From NCBI GenBank assembly GCA_964598725.1, contig CAZRCW010000001.1:744001-808000 (forward strand): DNA of 64,000 nucleotides, read 5' to 3'. Positions 34,411 through 43,073 of this stretch are shown in pieces. The notes below the pieces were generated by a model. That model did not search any database. It was not told the origin of the DNA and was given only the letters and a program-made list of their open reading frames with translations. This DNA is from JAGOTP01 sp964598725 (lineage in GTDB: Bacteria > Patescibacteriota > Patescibacteriia > 2-12-FULL-60-25). The first letter of the stretch is position 1. Every line of letters starts with the position of its first letter. A program made the position numbers and the translations under genes.

Positions 34411-34716
34411 GTGAGCGAACCGGACCCCAAACCCAACTACGCTACGTTCCAGTCGGTGACGAGACAGCGCAACGCGCTCCTCTGCCTCTTCATTCTCGCC
34501 GTGCTCGGATGCATCTTCTGCGCGTACAACGCCCAGCGCGCGGCGACCGCCTCCGAACGCTCGGCTGAAGGTCGTAGGCTCTGCATGCAGCAGCTGCAAC
34601 GCCACTCACCCAGCAGCAGCCAGCTCCAGCAACGGGCCGCGCAGGTCATCAACCGCCTCAACAGCCGCCCGTCCGCGGATGCCGGCACTCCGCTCCCCAC
34701 CGCCCCTTCCCCCTGA
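34411..34716 (+). CDS. Orphan single-pass membrane protein of GC-rich cassette 3
   Basis: 101 aa, not recognised. It starts at GTG with GAGGAG 8 nt upstream. A polar N-terminus leads to a membrane helix (NALLCLFILAVLGCIFCAY at about 23-41), then an Arg/Gln/Ser-rich outer or cytoplasmic tail and a Pro/Ala-rich end. Base composition is strongly GC-biased against its neighbours. Confidence 0.7.
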   Translation: MSEPDPKPNYATFQSVTRQRNALLCLFILAVLGCIFCAYNAQRAATASERSAEGRRLCMQQLQRHSPSSSQLQQRAAQVINRLNSRPSADAGTPLPTAPSP

Positions 34717-34745
34717 GCTACTCCAGCTCGCCCTCCCCAAAGACG

Positions 34746-34795
34746 AAGACGCGGCCAGAACGTGGAACTCCCACGACCTCTCTGGCGCGTCTTTT
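34746..34795 (+). terminator. GC-rich hairpin after cassette 3
   Basis: AAGACGCG, CCAGA and GTGG on one arm face CCAC, TCTGG and CGCGTCTT on the other; TTTTG follows. A plausible intrinsic terminator. Confidence 0.75.
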
Positions 34796-34818
34796 GTCAT
34801 TTATGGAACTTGAGGACA

Positions 34819-34846
34819 TTGACAACCTCCTTTCCCCTGCTATCAT
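34819..34846 (+). promoter_or_regulatory. Promoter for the ArsR-type gene implying a leaderless mRNA
   Basis: TTGACA at 34819-34824, 16-bp spacer, TATCAT at 34841-34846. The ATG at 34855 is 8 nt beyond the -10 box, at the predicted transcription start. Confidence 0.78.
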
Positions 34847-34854
34847 TCAACTGT

Positions 34855-35175
34855 ATGGTTGAACATAGTCTTACGCTTGATTCCATCTTTGGCTCGCTGG
34901 CCGATGCTACGCGACGCGATATTTTGAAACGCGTTTCTAAGGAAGAACTCTCGATCGGTGACCTCGCTGTGCGCTACAAACTCTCGTTCGCCGCAATCGC
35001 GAAACATATCCAGATTCTCACCATGGCGAAACTCGTGACCAAACGTCGCGCCGGGAAACAGCAGATCGTGAGCGTTGTCCCAAAGACGGTCGAGGTTGCG
35101 TTGAACCATCTGGAGCAGTATGAAAAACTGTGGGAAGCCCGTTTTGATTCTTTAGACGACTTATTGAAGTCGTAA
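34855..35175 (+). CDS. ArsR-family transcriptional regulator
   Basis: 106 aa winged helix: GSLADATRRDILKRVSKEELSIGDLAVRYKLSFAAIAKHIQILTMAKLV is the ArsR/SmtB signature, with recognition helix AAIAKHIQIL. No Cys metal site is present, which is common for ArsR genes paired with SRPBCC genes. It lies 9 bp before an AHSA1-like gene, the standard pairing, and probably controls that operon. Confidence 0.92.
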   Translation: MVEHSLTLDSIFGSLADATRRDILKRVSKEELSIGDLAVRYKLSFAAIAKHIQILTMAKLVTKRRAGKQQIVSVVPKTVEVALNHLEQYEKLWEARFDSLDDLLKS

Positions 35176-35184
35176 ACACTTCTT

Positions 35185-35670
35185 ATGAACAAACCTCTTA
35201 TCACCAAAGACGTGGCTGCCAAGACAATCACCGTCGAACGCTCGTTCGCCGCATCACGCAGCCGCGTCTGGCAGGCTTGGACGACCAGCGAACAGCTCGA
35301 CAAATGGTGGGCTCCGAAGCCTTGGAAGGCCGTGACCAAGTCTTTCGACTTCCGTGAAGGTGGTCACTGGCTTTATAACATGCTCGGACCAGATGGAACC
35401 GGTCAGTACTGCTGGTTCGGTTACGAAACCATCAAGCCGGAAGAACAATTCACCGGTCACGACATGTTCTGCGATGAAAACGGGAAACAAGATGAGAGCA
35501 TGCCTTCGATGCACTGGAACAACGACTTCCGCGACGAAGGTGAAACAACGAAGGTTGTTGTCACGATCCAGTTTGAATCCGAAGCCGACCTGCAGAAAAT
35601 CATTGGGATGGGCTTTGAAGCAGGCTTCTCGATGGGTCTCAGCAACTTGGACGAAGTGTTGGCCGCATAG
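35185..35670 (+). CDS. SRPBCC (AHSA1-like) domain protein
   Basis: 161 aa. The N-terminal motif ITVERSFAASRSRVWQAWTTSEQLDKWWAPKPW is characteristic of the AHSA1 family linked to ArsR genes, and the C-terminal helix GFEAGFSMGLSNLDEVL completes the fold. It likely binds a small hydrophobic ligand or damaged metabolite. It is cotranscribed with the ArsR regulator. Confidence 0.92.
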   Translation: MNKPLITKDVAAKTITVERSFAASRSRVWQAWTTSEQLDKWWAPKPWKAVTKSFDFREGGHWLYNMLGPDGTGQYCWFGYETIKPEEQFTGHDMFCDENGKQDESMPSMHWNNDFRDEGETTKVVVTIQFESEADLQKIIGMGFEAGFSMGLSNLDEVLAA

Positions 35671-35675
35671 ACATC

Positions 35676-35717
35676 ATAAAACAAAGAGCTCCGCACGTGC
35701 GGAGCTCTTTGTTTTAT
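35676..35717. terminator. Bidirectional intrinsic terminator
   Basis: Perfect stem ATAAAACAAAGAGCTCCGC / GCGGAGCTCTTTGTTTTAT with an ACGT loop. Confidence 0.95.
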
Positions 35718-36175
35718 CGGACGAGATAGATCACAAGCAACAACAAGCCGCCCCACCAACCCAGATCCGAGAAGATCAAACTAACCAAGATCTTTCGCTG
35801 CCAGCTTGCGGGCAACAGTTCAGCCGCTCTCCCCTGCTTCTCGCGAGCTAGTAAAAATGGACTGACCGAGAACGAGAGAAAACAGCCGTTTAAGATGAGG
35901 ACAATCGCAATGATCGCATGAATGACTGGAATACCCTGAAACGGAATGTTGCGATAAAAGATCGTCCCGCCAATAATCGCGAGACTCATTCCGATCCAGA
36001 TCAAAGGCTTGGTGACTTTATGCGTGCGCGTTGTTGCTTCGGTCCAATAGGCGGACGTGCGACCTAGGAACCCATGCAGATCGATCACCGTTACTGCGCC
36101 AAGTCCAATGACAAAACCTGCGATCAGCAAAAAGAGGCTAATGACGTCTAAGACTTGGTTTGAGGGAAGGAACAT
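35714..36175 (-). CDS. Hypothetical four-helix membrane protein
   Basis: 153 aa with four hydrophobic helices (VISLFLLIAGFVIGLGAV; LIWIGMSLAIIGGTIFY; VIHAIIAIVLILNGCFLSF; GWWGGLLLLVIYLVR). A charged loop TSAYWTEATTRTHKVTKP lies between the first two. Family not recognised; DUF2214 or an SdpI-like group is possible. Its stop lies within the terminator shared with the SRPBCC gene. Confidence 0.65.
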   Translation of the reverse strand: MFLPSNQVLDVISLFLLIAGFVIGLGAVTVIDLHGFLGRTSAYWTEATTRTHKVTKPLIWIGMSLAIIGGTIFYRNIPFQGIPVIHAIIAIVLILNGCFLSFSVSPFLLAREKQGRAAELLPASWQRKILVSLIFSDLGWWGGLLLLVIYLVR

Positions 36176-36343
36176 AGGGCTATGCCTAGTAGAGTACCTA
36201 AGCTTCGGTTATTCCACCACCTATGTGATGCGCTAAACAAGATTCACGTCCGATCGCGGTTTGACTAAAGGGCTGGATCGAGATGCCCGACAGAAAAGGT
36301 GTTAGTAGCGACAGGTTAGGAATCGCCTGAACGTATTCTTTTA

Positions 36344-36372
36344 TTGACGCTCGTGTTCGCCTTTGATACCAC
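36344..36372 (+). promoter_or_regulatory. Promoter of GC-rich cassette 4
   Basis: TTGACG at 36344-36349, 17 bp, weak TACCAC at 36367-36372. The 36176-36343 gap upstream holds no gene that I can see. Confidence 0.5.
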
Positions 36373-36410
36373 TACTGAAGGACTGCCTTGTCACCCGAAG
36401 GATCACCGAC

Positions 36411-36653
36411 ATGAGCGATACCCCGACTCGTCCTCCAGGCTCTGATCGACCACCCATGGTGGAGTTTCCTACCTCGGATGAAGCGCTGCGCGAAGGGATT
36501 ACGGCCCGACCGCCAGCGCCCGGTCCTACCACGGAACCGCCACTGGCGCCCGCCCCGGCCAAGCCGTACGCGACCCTGAAGCCGCCGCCTGCATTCACCA
36601 TCCGACAGGCTGCCACCGCTTTCTTGCGGAGGCTCAGGAGCCTCATCGGCTGA
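36411..36653 (+). CDS. Orphan proline-rich protein of GC-rich cassette 4
   Basis: 80 aa, not recognised. The first two thirds are Pro/Thr/Ala-rich and probably disordered (TPTRPPGSDRPPMVEF; APGPTTEPPLAPAPAKP). A short basic helix (AATAFLRRLRSL) ends it. Start 36411 lies 8 nt after GAAGGA; -1 is C. The cassette sits between a membrane gene and the SET gene. Confidence 0.6.
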   Translation: MSDTPTRPPGSDRPPMVEFPTSDEALREGITARPPAPGPTTEPPLAPAPAKPYATLKPPPAFTIRQAATAFLRRLRSLIG

Positions 36654-36662
36654 AGCAGAATC

Positions 36663-36730
36663 AACCGCGTCCCCGAAAACCGCGTCGCCGAATGGCGAGC
36701 TCGCGGCCCTCTCTCGGATGGCGCGGTTTT
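36663..36730 (+). terminator. GC-rich hairpin after cassette 4
   Basis: Outer arms AACCGCG / CGCGGTT with an inner CGCC-GAAT-GGCG stem, then TTTT. A long stem with bulges, as in the other cassettes. Confidence 0.65.
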
Positions 36731-36893
36731 CCCTATCTAAAAAATGAAAGGATGCTTTTTCTCTTCCGACAGTGGTTTGTCGTTTAAACAGAGGATGTTG
36801 GACTGTGTTGAAAACAGAGCCGAAGCAGACCACTCCCCATGCAGAGCGCACGCAGCTGTGGTATAACGAAGCACCCGTCTTTTCTTCCCCGCT

Positions 36894-37298
36894 ATGCCCT
36901 CCGTCTTCCCTCGCCCATCCCCCTTCAAACTTCGCGTCGGTAAAAGCGCCGCCGGATTTGGATTGTATGCAGAACAAACGATTCCTAAAAATCGGTTCAT
37001 TGTCGAATACTGGGGCAAGCTCGTGAAAGATGAAGTTGCCGACAAGGTAGCTGGTCGCTACCTATTTGCTCTCGACAATGGAAAAACCATCTTAGGTGGA
37101 CTACGCAAGAACATTGCCCGCTATGTAAACCACGCCTGCCGGCCAAACGCTGAGGCAAGAGGCATTGGTAACCGCGTTCTGATTTACTCGAAGAAACCGA
37201 TCAAAGCCGGAGAAGAGATCACGTACAACTATGGAAAGGATTACTTTACACGAATCATCAAACCGGAAGGTTGCCGGTGCAGAACTTGTGCGAAATAG
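36894..37298 (+). CDS. SET-domain protein (lysine methyltransferase-like)
   Basis: 134 aa, a minimal SET domain. Motifs are GFGLYAEQTIPKNRFIVEYWG, then YVNHACRPNAEA (NHxCxPN SAM pocket), EEITYNYG with the catalytic Tyr, and a post-SET CRCRTC zinc Cys cluster. SET proteins methylate lysines using SAM; bacterial targets are mostly unknown. Start context GCTATG places it in the host class despite the adjoining cassette. Confidence 0.9.
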   Translation: MPSVFPRPSPFKLRVGKSAAGFGLYAEQTIPKNRFIVEYWGKLVKDEVADKVAGRYLFALDNGKTILGGLRKNIARYVNHACRPNAEARGIGNRVLIYSKKPIKAGEEITYNYGKDYFTRIIKPEGCRCRTCAK

Positions 37299-37322
37299 AG
37301 AGCCTAGTAGATTCGATCTTCA

Positions 37323-37351
37323 ATAAACAGCGCCTTTTGGGCGCTGTTTAT
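37323..37351. terminator. Bidirectional intrinsic terminator
   Basis: ATAAACAGCGCC / GGGCGCTGTTTAT with a TTTT loop between the convergent SET and surface-protein genes. Confidence 0.92.
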
Positions 37352-37369
37352 ATTCACTCGTTTTCAGAG

Positions 37370-40300
37370 CTATGACTTTACCAAGGTATTCAAGAGCTTT
37401 TGTGTTGCTGCGTCGACGACACCGGTTGTCGGCAGACGACGGGTTTTCTGGAAGGCTTGCAGGGCAAGCTTGGTCAATGGACCGAAGTAGCCTGTTTGCT
37501 TCACTTTGAGATAGCGCTGAAGCAAACTTACATCTGAGCCGGTCATATCAAGCGCCAGATTACGCGTGAAAGCTTGCGTCACCACAGGACACATCACCAT
37601 CGGCTGAAGATTCTGAATCAAGGTACGCGTCGTGCTGGCGAAGACACCATCTGCAACCAGTTGGCGGGTTTGCTGGAAACGGCTGAGGGCACGCTTCGTA
37701 CTCGGTCCGAAGTAACTTGTTTCGTTCCCCAGCGAACCGGAACCTGTCGTTGCAATCAGTGCACCGTTACGATTTAAGAATTGTTGAAGTTGCTTCACCG
37801 CTGGAGCAGTCATCCCTAGTCTAAGATCGGTCGTGAAGGTGAAGTTGTAACACCGAGCAGCTGTTTGGACAATCGGCTGACTAGCCGACGTGGTAACTAG
37901 CTCGGTCACAAGCGGAACGGTAGTAGAAACGACCGCTGATGGTGAACTCACCCGAGCCGCTACTGGTTGAATGATGATCCAGTCCGAGACACTCCCGCTT
38001 CCTCCACCCCCTCCGCCACTTGAGCCACGATTCGCTGAGCCACCGCTGCAGCCCGGGGTTGTAAATTGGGAACCTGTACTCGTACTAACGTTGCCAGACC
38101 TGTCGCCGGACACCACTTTGAAGCGATAGGTGCTACACGGAAGAGTTCCTATGTGCAAGTTATGTGTCCGAGTAAGCGGAGAGATGTCTGTGCGGCCGGC
38201 CGACAACCCATATGAGCTATCAAGACTATAGACAATATTTGCCGTTGCAGGTTCATCCGTCTGCCAACTAATCGATGCCGTCAGATCAGAAAGTTCAACG
38301 CTAGGCACAGAGATAACAGGTGCCGTTCTGTCTGTCACGACCGATGCCATCTGCAGGGTTGGATACCCACCTCCATGCTCTTGCCAAACGTCTGAGAAAT
38401 CCCAGTCCGTGAGCGGAGCATGCGTTGAATCATAGAGATACGTCGGATCCGCTTGGGCTACACAGTAGGTCGCCGCTTCGTCACTTTGGATACAGGCAGG
38501 CGCCGAACCGCTTACTCTGCTATAGGCTAAATCAGTCGGATGAATCCCCTCCAGTCTACCGATCAGCCATCCGAAGCGAGCCGCGCCACTCGGATCGCTT
38601 AAGCTAGCGATCGCAAAAGCATGTTCAATCGTAGTGTTTTGGTTATTGCTGTATGCAGAACCGATCAATCCGGCCACATTCACCGGCGCACCACCCTGAG
38701 TCGTAACCGAACCTGTCGCATAAGCCCGGCTCACGTTAGCAAAGGAGAATGTGGAGTTCACTCTTCCAACCAAACCGCCGATATCTTGAGAGCCGGTGAC
38801 ATTTCCGGTGGCGTAGACATCCTCAACGTTCACATCGCCATCGACTTGGCCGATCAGACCACCCACGTAGTGATAGCCGCTTACAGTTCCGCTAGCCATA
38901 TCCTGACGAATCGAACAGCCGGCGGATTGCCTCGAACTATTTGACTTACAAGAAAGATAACCGACTAAGCCTCCCACATTCCCACCGCTTGAGGTATCCG
39001 CGCTAACCGCACCGCTGGCAGTATTGTTATACAGGGCAATTCCGCCTGTGCCTTGCGCATGATTAATCGTCATACCCCCACCTGATCCATCCGTCCCACC
39101 GAGCAGTCCGCCAACGTTCGCAAAACCCGAGACGTCACCCGTGGCCGTATTGCCTTGCAAAATAATTGACGAGGTAACCGCGCCAGTTACGCTGGCACTT
39201 ATCTTTCCGACAAACCCACCAATATTATTGGAAGAACCGATCACGTTCATGCTGGATCGGCTGTCTGTGATGGCGAGGGTGTAGGGCGAAGCGTGATCTG
39301 ATACCGTGATCTGACCAATGAATCCACCGATCTCTGACGAGCCTTGCAACAGGCCAGAGGTACTCGAATGCGCGATGGTCACAGAAGTCGGGCCGTCGGT
39401 AGTAAGCCCGATACTTCCAAGCAAGCCACCACCTCCCCCATTAAGGGTATCCGTCACTAAGTCCGCGTTAGAATTGGTGATATTCAGACTACTCGTGTCC
39501 GAAAGTGTCGTTGCGCCAAACAATCCTCCTACGAGCTCAAGCCCGCCAAATCCTGAATCAATCGTTGCCGCTACATGCGCATTGTCGATAATGAAGGTCG
39601 AACTATTTGAGATATAGAGATAACCCGCGAGACCACCCAATCTATAACCAGATGACAACTGAGTATTCATCACAACGTTCGACCAACGAGTCGTCGTTCC
39701 ATCTTGAAAGGTTAGTTCACCAACCAGACCACCAGTCCCTTCGAAACCGAATCGACTAGTGACTACGAGAGTGCTCGTCACATTAGTGAGCGTTAAATTG
39801 CTCGCCGTCAGAGCGATCGCGCCTGCGCCATATTGTCCGCCGATTTCGCCTGGGCCCATGGTCAGGTTTTTCACTGTGCCGCCTGAAATCGAAGAGAATA
39901 GCGCTTGTTCAGGGTAGAAATCCCCGTCGGAGTTGAAGTTGGTGATCGTATGTCCGTTCCCATCGAATACACCGATATAGGGGCCTCTATCCCAATAAAT
40001 CGGCTGAACGTCATAGGCCGTACAATCGATGTCATTGTCTAAAATATAATCATCCGCATAGCCTGTCTGGACACCTCCTAACGTTTCGAGGGTATTACAG
40101 TCAGAGATATGGACCGGGATCGGATCGGCGACGGTAAAGGAAGGAATCGCTACTTCAGTAAAGTAGTCCGTATCCGGATCCGTCAGCCTGAGCTGACAGC
40201 TGCCATACGTTCCATTCGGCAAGATCGCCAAATTGATCGTACTGGTACCAGCCGTGACATTGACTGGATTGGTCGAAGTACAACCTCCGCTAATCGTTAC

Positions 40301-41218
40301 AACTCCGTCCGTATCTGTATGAAACCCAAGCGATGGCGCAAAGCGATTATTCACCGGTGAGCTCACCGGAGAGCCGATTTCAATCAATGGTGACTGTGGT
40401 GGGTCGATTGGATAAAAACGGAAATAGAAATCCGCGTAGCCGTCGTGTTCGTAGTACTTGATATTGATCGTATGCTCTCCAGCCGTCACCAGCATACGTT
40501 TTTTACGCGGTGGACCTAACGCCTGAAGGAAGTAGTTGTCGAGAATAGTTACACCATCAAGTGTCAACAACGAGCCATCATCGGTTCCGAGATCGAACTC
40601 ATACCAACCAGCGTCGAAGGTCACGGTCTTGGTCGCTTCGACGAACCAATCGGTCGCGTGAATACCCGGGAATGGCGAACCATTATAGGGCCAGCTAAAG
40701 GCAATCGTCGAAGATGTAAAGGAAAGATCTGGTGGCGTCGTCGGAAAGGGCACGACCGTAGCATTTCCGACTGCATTCCAAACACGTACCGCGTAGCTAC
40801 TGGTTGTCTCGACACCGAATTGATAGACGTTGGTCGAACCACTTCGGCTGGTGCTCGCATTCGAAGGGTCTACGTTCGAGTAGTAGGGTAACGGCGTATT
40901 GCCGTAGATCGGAAAGCGTTGAGTCACGAACGTGCTGCTCGAAACACGGAAGGAGAGCCCGCTCCCGCTGGTACAGGTTGTGCCGACGGTTGGGTCCCCC
41001 ACAACCGTACCCGTCGCGCTGGTCGTACCGAGGGTCGCGAAGGTCGAGCCGTTACAGGTGACCTCAACCGTCGCATTTACGACCGGACTACGTGCCTCAT
41101 TCAAAATGGTCGCTCGAATCTGACCGGTTGCCGCTTGAGCTTGCGACAGCGGGATAAATAAACACAGGGCCATGGCACTACCAACCACCGCCCATACATA
41201 TGAGGTGAAAGAACGCAT
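37370..41218 (-). CDS. Giant secreted surface protein (PA14, GLUG repeats, FN3, two peptidoglycan-binding domains)
   Basis: About 1282 aa. A signal peptide ends at AQAQAA. A carboxypeptidase-regulatory-like beta domain comes first, then a PA14-like domain around 160-280 (FDAGWYEFDLGTDDGSLLTLDG). A long run of GLUG-type repeats follows at about 370-950 (units such as NVGGLVGYLS and DIGGLVGRVN), then a fibronectin III-like domain, a Gly/Ser linker and two C-terminal peptidoglycan-binding domains (AVKQLQQFLNRNG; DVSLLQRYLK). It is probably cell-wall attached and may mediate adhesion to a host cell. Confidence 0.88.
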   Translation of the reverse strand: MRSFTSYVWAVVGSAMALCLFIPLSQAQAATGQIRATILNEARSPVVNATVEVTCNGSTFATLGTTSATGTVVGDPTVGTTCTSGSGLSFRVSSSTFVTQRFPIYGNTPLPYYSNVDPSNASTSRSGSTNVYQFGVETTSSYAVRVWNAVGNATVVPFPTTPPDLSFTSSTIAFSWPYNGSPFPGIHATDWFVEATKTVTFDAGWYEFDLGTDDGSLLTLDGVTILDNYFLQALGPPRKKRMLVTAGEHTINIKYYEHDGYADFYFRFYPIDPPQSPLIEIGSPVSSPVNNRFAPSLGFHTDTDGVVTISGGCTSTNPVNVTAGTSTINLAILPNGTYGSCQLRLTDPDTDYFTEVAIPSFTVADPIPVHISDCNTLETLGGVQTGYADDYILDNDIDCTAYDVQPIYWDRGPYIGVFDGNGHTITNFNSDGDFYPEQALFSSISGGTVKNLTMGPGEIGGQYGAGAIALTASNLTLTNVTSTLVVTSRFGFEGTGGLVGELTFQDGTTTRWSNVVMNTQLSSGYRLGGLAGYLYISNSSTFIIDNAHVAATIDSGFGGLELVGGLFGATTLSDTSSLNITNSNADLVTDTLNGGGGGLLGSIGLTTDGPTSVTIAHSSTSGLLQGSSEIGGFIGQITVSDHASPYTLAITDSRSSMNVIGSSNNIGGFVGKISASVTGAVTSSIILQGNTATGDVSGFANVGGLLGGTDGSGGGMTINHAQGTGGIALYNNTASGAVSADTSSGGNVGGLVGYLSCKSNSSRQSAGCSIRQDMASGTVSGYHYVGGLIGQVDGDVNVEDVYATGNVTGSQDIGGLVGRVNSTFSFANVSRAYATGSVTTQGGAPVNVAGLIGSAYSNNQNTTIEHAFAIASLSDPSGAARFGWLIGRLEGIHPTDLAYSRVSGSAPACIQSDEAATYCVAQADPTYLYDSTHAPLTDWDFSDVWQEHGGGYPTLQMASVVTDRTAPVISVPSVELSDLTASISWQTDEPATANIVYSLDSSYGLSAGRTDISPLTRTHNLHIGTLPCSTYRFKVVSGDRSGNVSTSTGSQFTTPGCSGGSANRGSSGGGGGGSGSVSDWIIIQPVAARVSSPSAVVSTTVPLVTELVTTSASQPIVQTAARCYNFTFTTDLRLGMTAPAVKQLQQFLNRNGALIATTGSGSLGNETSYFGPSTKRALSRFQQTRQLVADGVFASTTRTLIQNLQPMVMCPVVTQAFTRNLALDMTGSDVSLLQRYLKVKQTGYFGPLTKLALQAFQKTRRLPTTGVVDAATQKLLNTLVKS

Positions 41219-41272
41219 AGAATATCTAAAGTATAGCATTAACCTCTCCGTCTTTTGAAGACGAGTCGCTGA

Positions 41273-41422
41273 CTAGCTTTTCGGCTTCATCTCCCAATAG
41301 CCATCCTGTTTTCCGGCCACAACCTTTGCTTTCGCCCAAGGCGTTCCGTCTGTATGCCGTACCGTCGTTGTGCGCGTTGAGCCACAGTAAGCGCTTGAGT
41401 AAAAGCTTTTTTTCATTACCAT
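41273..41422 (-). CDS. 49-aa basic small protein
   Basis: A 49-codon reading frame starting at 41422 in the CCTATG context typical of host genes and ending 55 bp from the surface-protein start. It is rich in Lys, Thr and Gly with aromatic residues (KSFYSSAYCGSTRTTTVRH; GYWEMKPKS) and has no membrane segment. It lies 9 bp after the DUF1801 gene. Coding potential rests on context and length only. Confidence 0.5.
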   Translation of the reverse strand: MVMKKSFYSSAYCGSTRTTTVRHTDGTPWAKAKVVAGKQDGYWEMKPKS

Positions 41423-41431
41423 AGGTGAGGG

Positions 41432-41866
41432 TTATTTTTTCTGAGCGCCAATCCCCGTGAAACCTGGATGTTTAGCGGCCAATATAAGCACTTTTTTCAA
41501 GCTAGGCAGATGAACATCCTCGAGCTTCTTGATACTGATACAGCTCTTCCCGACCTTCACGTTTCCAAGCTCACTCGCATAGGTCTCCGCAACGTACTTT
41601 CCATCCATCACGGAACAGACATACAAACTCACGTAATTTTTCTGATCAGCGAGGGCGATCACCGGCCATTCGATCGGTTGTTTTTTGGAATTTCTCCAAG
41701 GGAACGAGCCATAACCCAACATGTTTGAAGCGAAGTGCGGCTTGAGTTTGGGAACGGCTTTTTGAATAAAGGCGTGCAAAAAGTCCACGAGCTCTTTGTG
41801 GTTCGCCGGCACAGATTTGAGATAGTCCGTGACCGTTGCCGCTTTAACCGCCTTGAACATGTTCAT
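41432..41866 (-). CDS. DUF1801 domain protein
   Basis: 144 aa. The N-terminal helix (TVTDYLKSVPANHKELVDFLHAFIQKAVP) and the following FASNMLGYGSFPW and ALADQKNYVSLYV segments are the DUF1801/YdhG-like layout. Cytoplasmic, function unknown. It is often found near DUF1697 and DUF2200 genes, as it is here within 2 kb. Confidence 0.85.
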   Translation of the reverse strand: MNMFKAVKAATVTDYLKSVPANHKELVDFLHAFIQKAVPKLKPHFASNMLGYGSFPWRNSKKQPIEWPVIALADQKNYVSLYVCSVMDGKYVAETYASELGNVKVGKSCISIKKLEDVHLPSLKKVLILAAKHPGFTGIGAQKK

Positions 41867-41921
41867 ACTCCCGCTAGTCTAGACTTTTCGTCTATTTTTA
41901 CAACCCTGCTTACCCCTTACG

Positions 41922-41949
41922 TTGACAAATACTAGTAATAGAATACAAT
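41922..41949 (+). promoter_or_regulatory. Promoter of GC-rich cassette 5
   Basis: TTGACA at 41922-41927, 16 bp, TACAAT at 41944-41949: a near-consensus promoter 48 nt before the start. Confidence 0.82.
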
Positions 41950-41997
41950 CCGTTGCACGCCCCTTTCCGTACACCTGCCTGCCACTCCGAGGTCCAG

Positions 41998-42504
41998 ATG
42001 CCCGAATTCGTCGCCATCCACACCCCCAGCTGTGTCCGCTACCCGATGCATCCCCGCGACGACGCCCAGCAGCTACTCGACGCGCTCGCCTGGTTCCACT
42101 CCCACTACGTCGAGCTCATCAAGCAGTACCCAGGCAAACTCCTCGTACTGGTCAGCAACCGGTTCGTGGCGATCGCCGACGAACCGGCGATCCTCGTCCA
42201 CCGCGCTGAGCAGTTCGACACGACGGCGAGCCTGGTCCTGCAAATGATCGGGGGCAGGCACGAGCTCACGGGCAAGCCGGGCGGTTCGTACGAGCTGATC
42301 ATCGAGGTGGGGCCCCGCAGTGGCCCGCCGACGGCCCGCCGCACCATCACCATCCCGGCGAACCAGCCAGATGCCCTCTTCGACGGCATCGAGGCCAACT
42401 ACGGCCCGCCGACCGAAGAAGAGCGCGCACTCGTCCCTGCCCGCGCCACGTTCGAGAGTGAGGCTGGGCGGATAATGCAGCGTCTCGCCAGCCGCTTCGG
42501 CTGA
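41998..42504 (+). CDS. Orphan protein of GC-rich cassette 5
   Basis: 168 aa, not recognised. It seems an alpha/beta globular protein: helix DDAQQLLDALAWFHSHYVELI, strand KLLVLVSNRFVAI, then a second beta-rich part (SYELIIEVGPRSG). No signal or membrane segment. Start 41998 follows GAGGT by about 6 nt; -1 is G. The GC bias is striking across its whole length. Confidence 0.7.
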   Translation: MPEFVAIHTPSCVRYPMHPRDDAQQLLDALAWFHSHYVELIKQYPGKLLVLVSNRFVAIADEPAILVHRAEQFDTTASLVLQMIGGRHELTGKPGGSYELIIEVGPRSGPPTARRTITIPANQPDALFDGIEANYGPPTEEERALVPARATFESEAGRIMQRLASRFG

Positions 42505-42511
42505 TCTCTTT

Positions 42512-42576
42512 CACGTCGGGTGTGACCACGCGCCAATCGCGTCCTCCCTCCCCCTCTCGCCGACCCGACCGGCGTG
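42512..42576 (+). terminator. GC-rich hairpin after cassette 5
   Basis: GTCGGGT pairs with ACCCGAC, extended by CAC..GTG on the outside; an inner GCG..CGC is also possible. A weak T content follows. Confidence 0.55.
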
Positions 42577-42634
42577 TTCCTCTGATATTCTCTTTGCGAG
42601 GATGCAAGAGGAACGCATTGATTCCGTAGAGCTG

Positions 42635-43018
42635 CTAGTGAACGATATATCCAGCCAACGCCACGATCACTCCGATCGCGAGCGAGGCGACGAAGATTTG
42701 GATCGCTTTCTTCTTGTCCTGTGCTCTAAACTGGGCTTGTTCAACGCTTTCCATTTTTCGTAATTCCTCGCTCACATTGAACATCCCCTTCATCCCAAAA
42801 GCAGCACAAAAATGACTAAAGCCTTGGATCAACCCGGCCGCTGACAGCGCAGCTGGAAAGAATAAAACCAGATACCAAGCCGCATTCAGCTGGAAATACC
42901 GAAACAGAACCCATACAGCAATCGTAACTACTAATCCGATCCAACCAATCCGCTTGCGCTGATTGATTTCAGCCAGGCCAATATTGCAGACGCCCGGTAC
43001 GTAGGTTGTGTTTTTCAT
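42635..43018 (-). CDS. Hypothetical membrane protein (VCNIGxxE start)
   Basis: About 127 aa. The N-terminus MKNTTYVPGVCNIGLAEINQRKRIGW, then three hydrophobic helices, a FSHFCAAFGMKGMFN loop with His/Cys, and a final helix (IFVASLAIGVIVALAGYIV). I recall similar conserved small membrane proteins in bacteria and archaea but no function. The Cys and His could bind a cofactor. Confidence 0.65.
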   Translation of the reverse strand: MKNTTYVPGVCNIGLAEINQRKRIGWIGLVVTIAVWVLFRYFQLNAAWYLVLFFPAALSAAGLIQGFSHFCAAFGMKGMFNVSEELRKMESVEQAQFRAQDKKKAIQIFVASLAIGVIVALAGYIVH

Positions 43019-43073
43019 ACACGATGAGTATAGCACCGACGGAATAAGACCAAGTTACCCCGTCTACGCTTTG

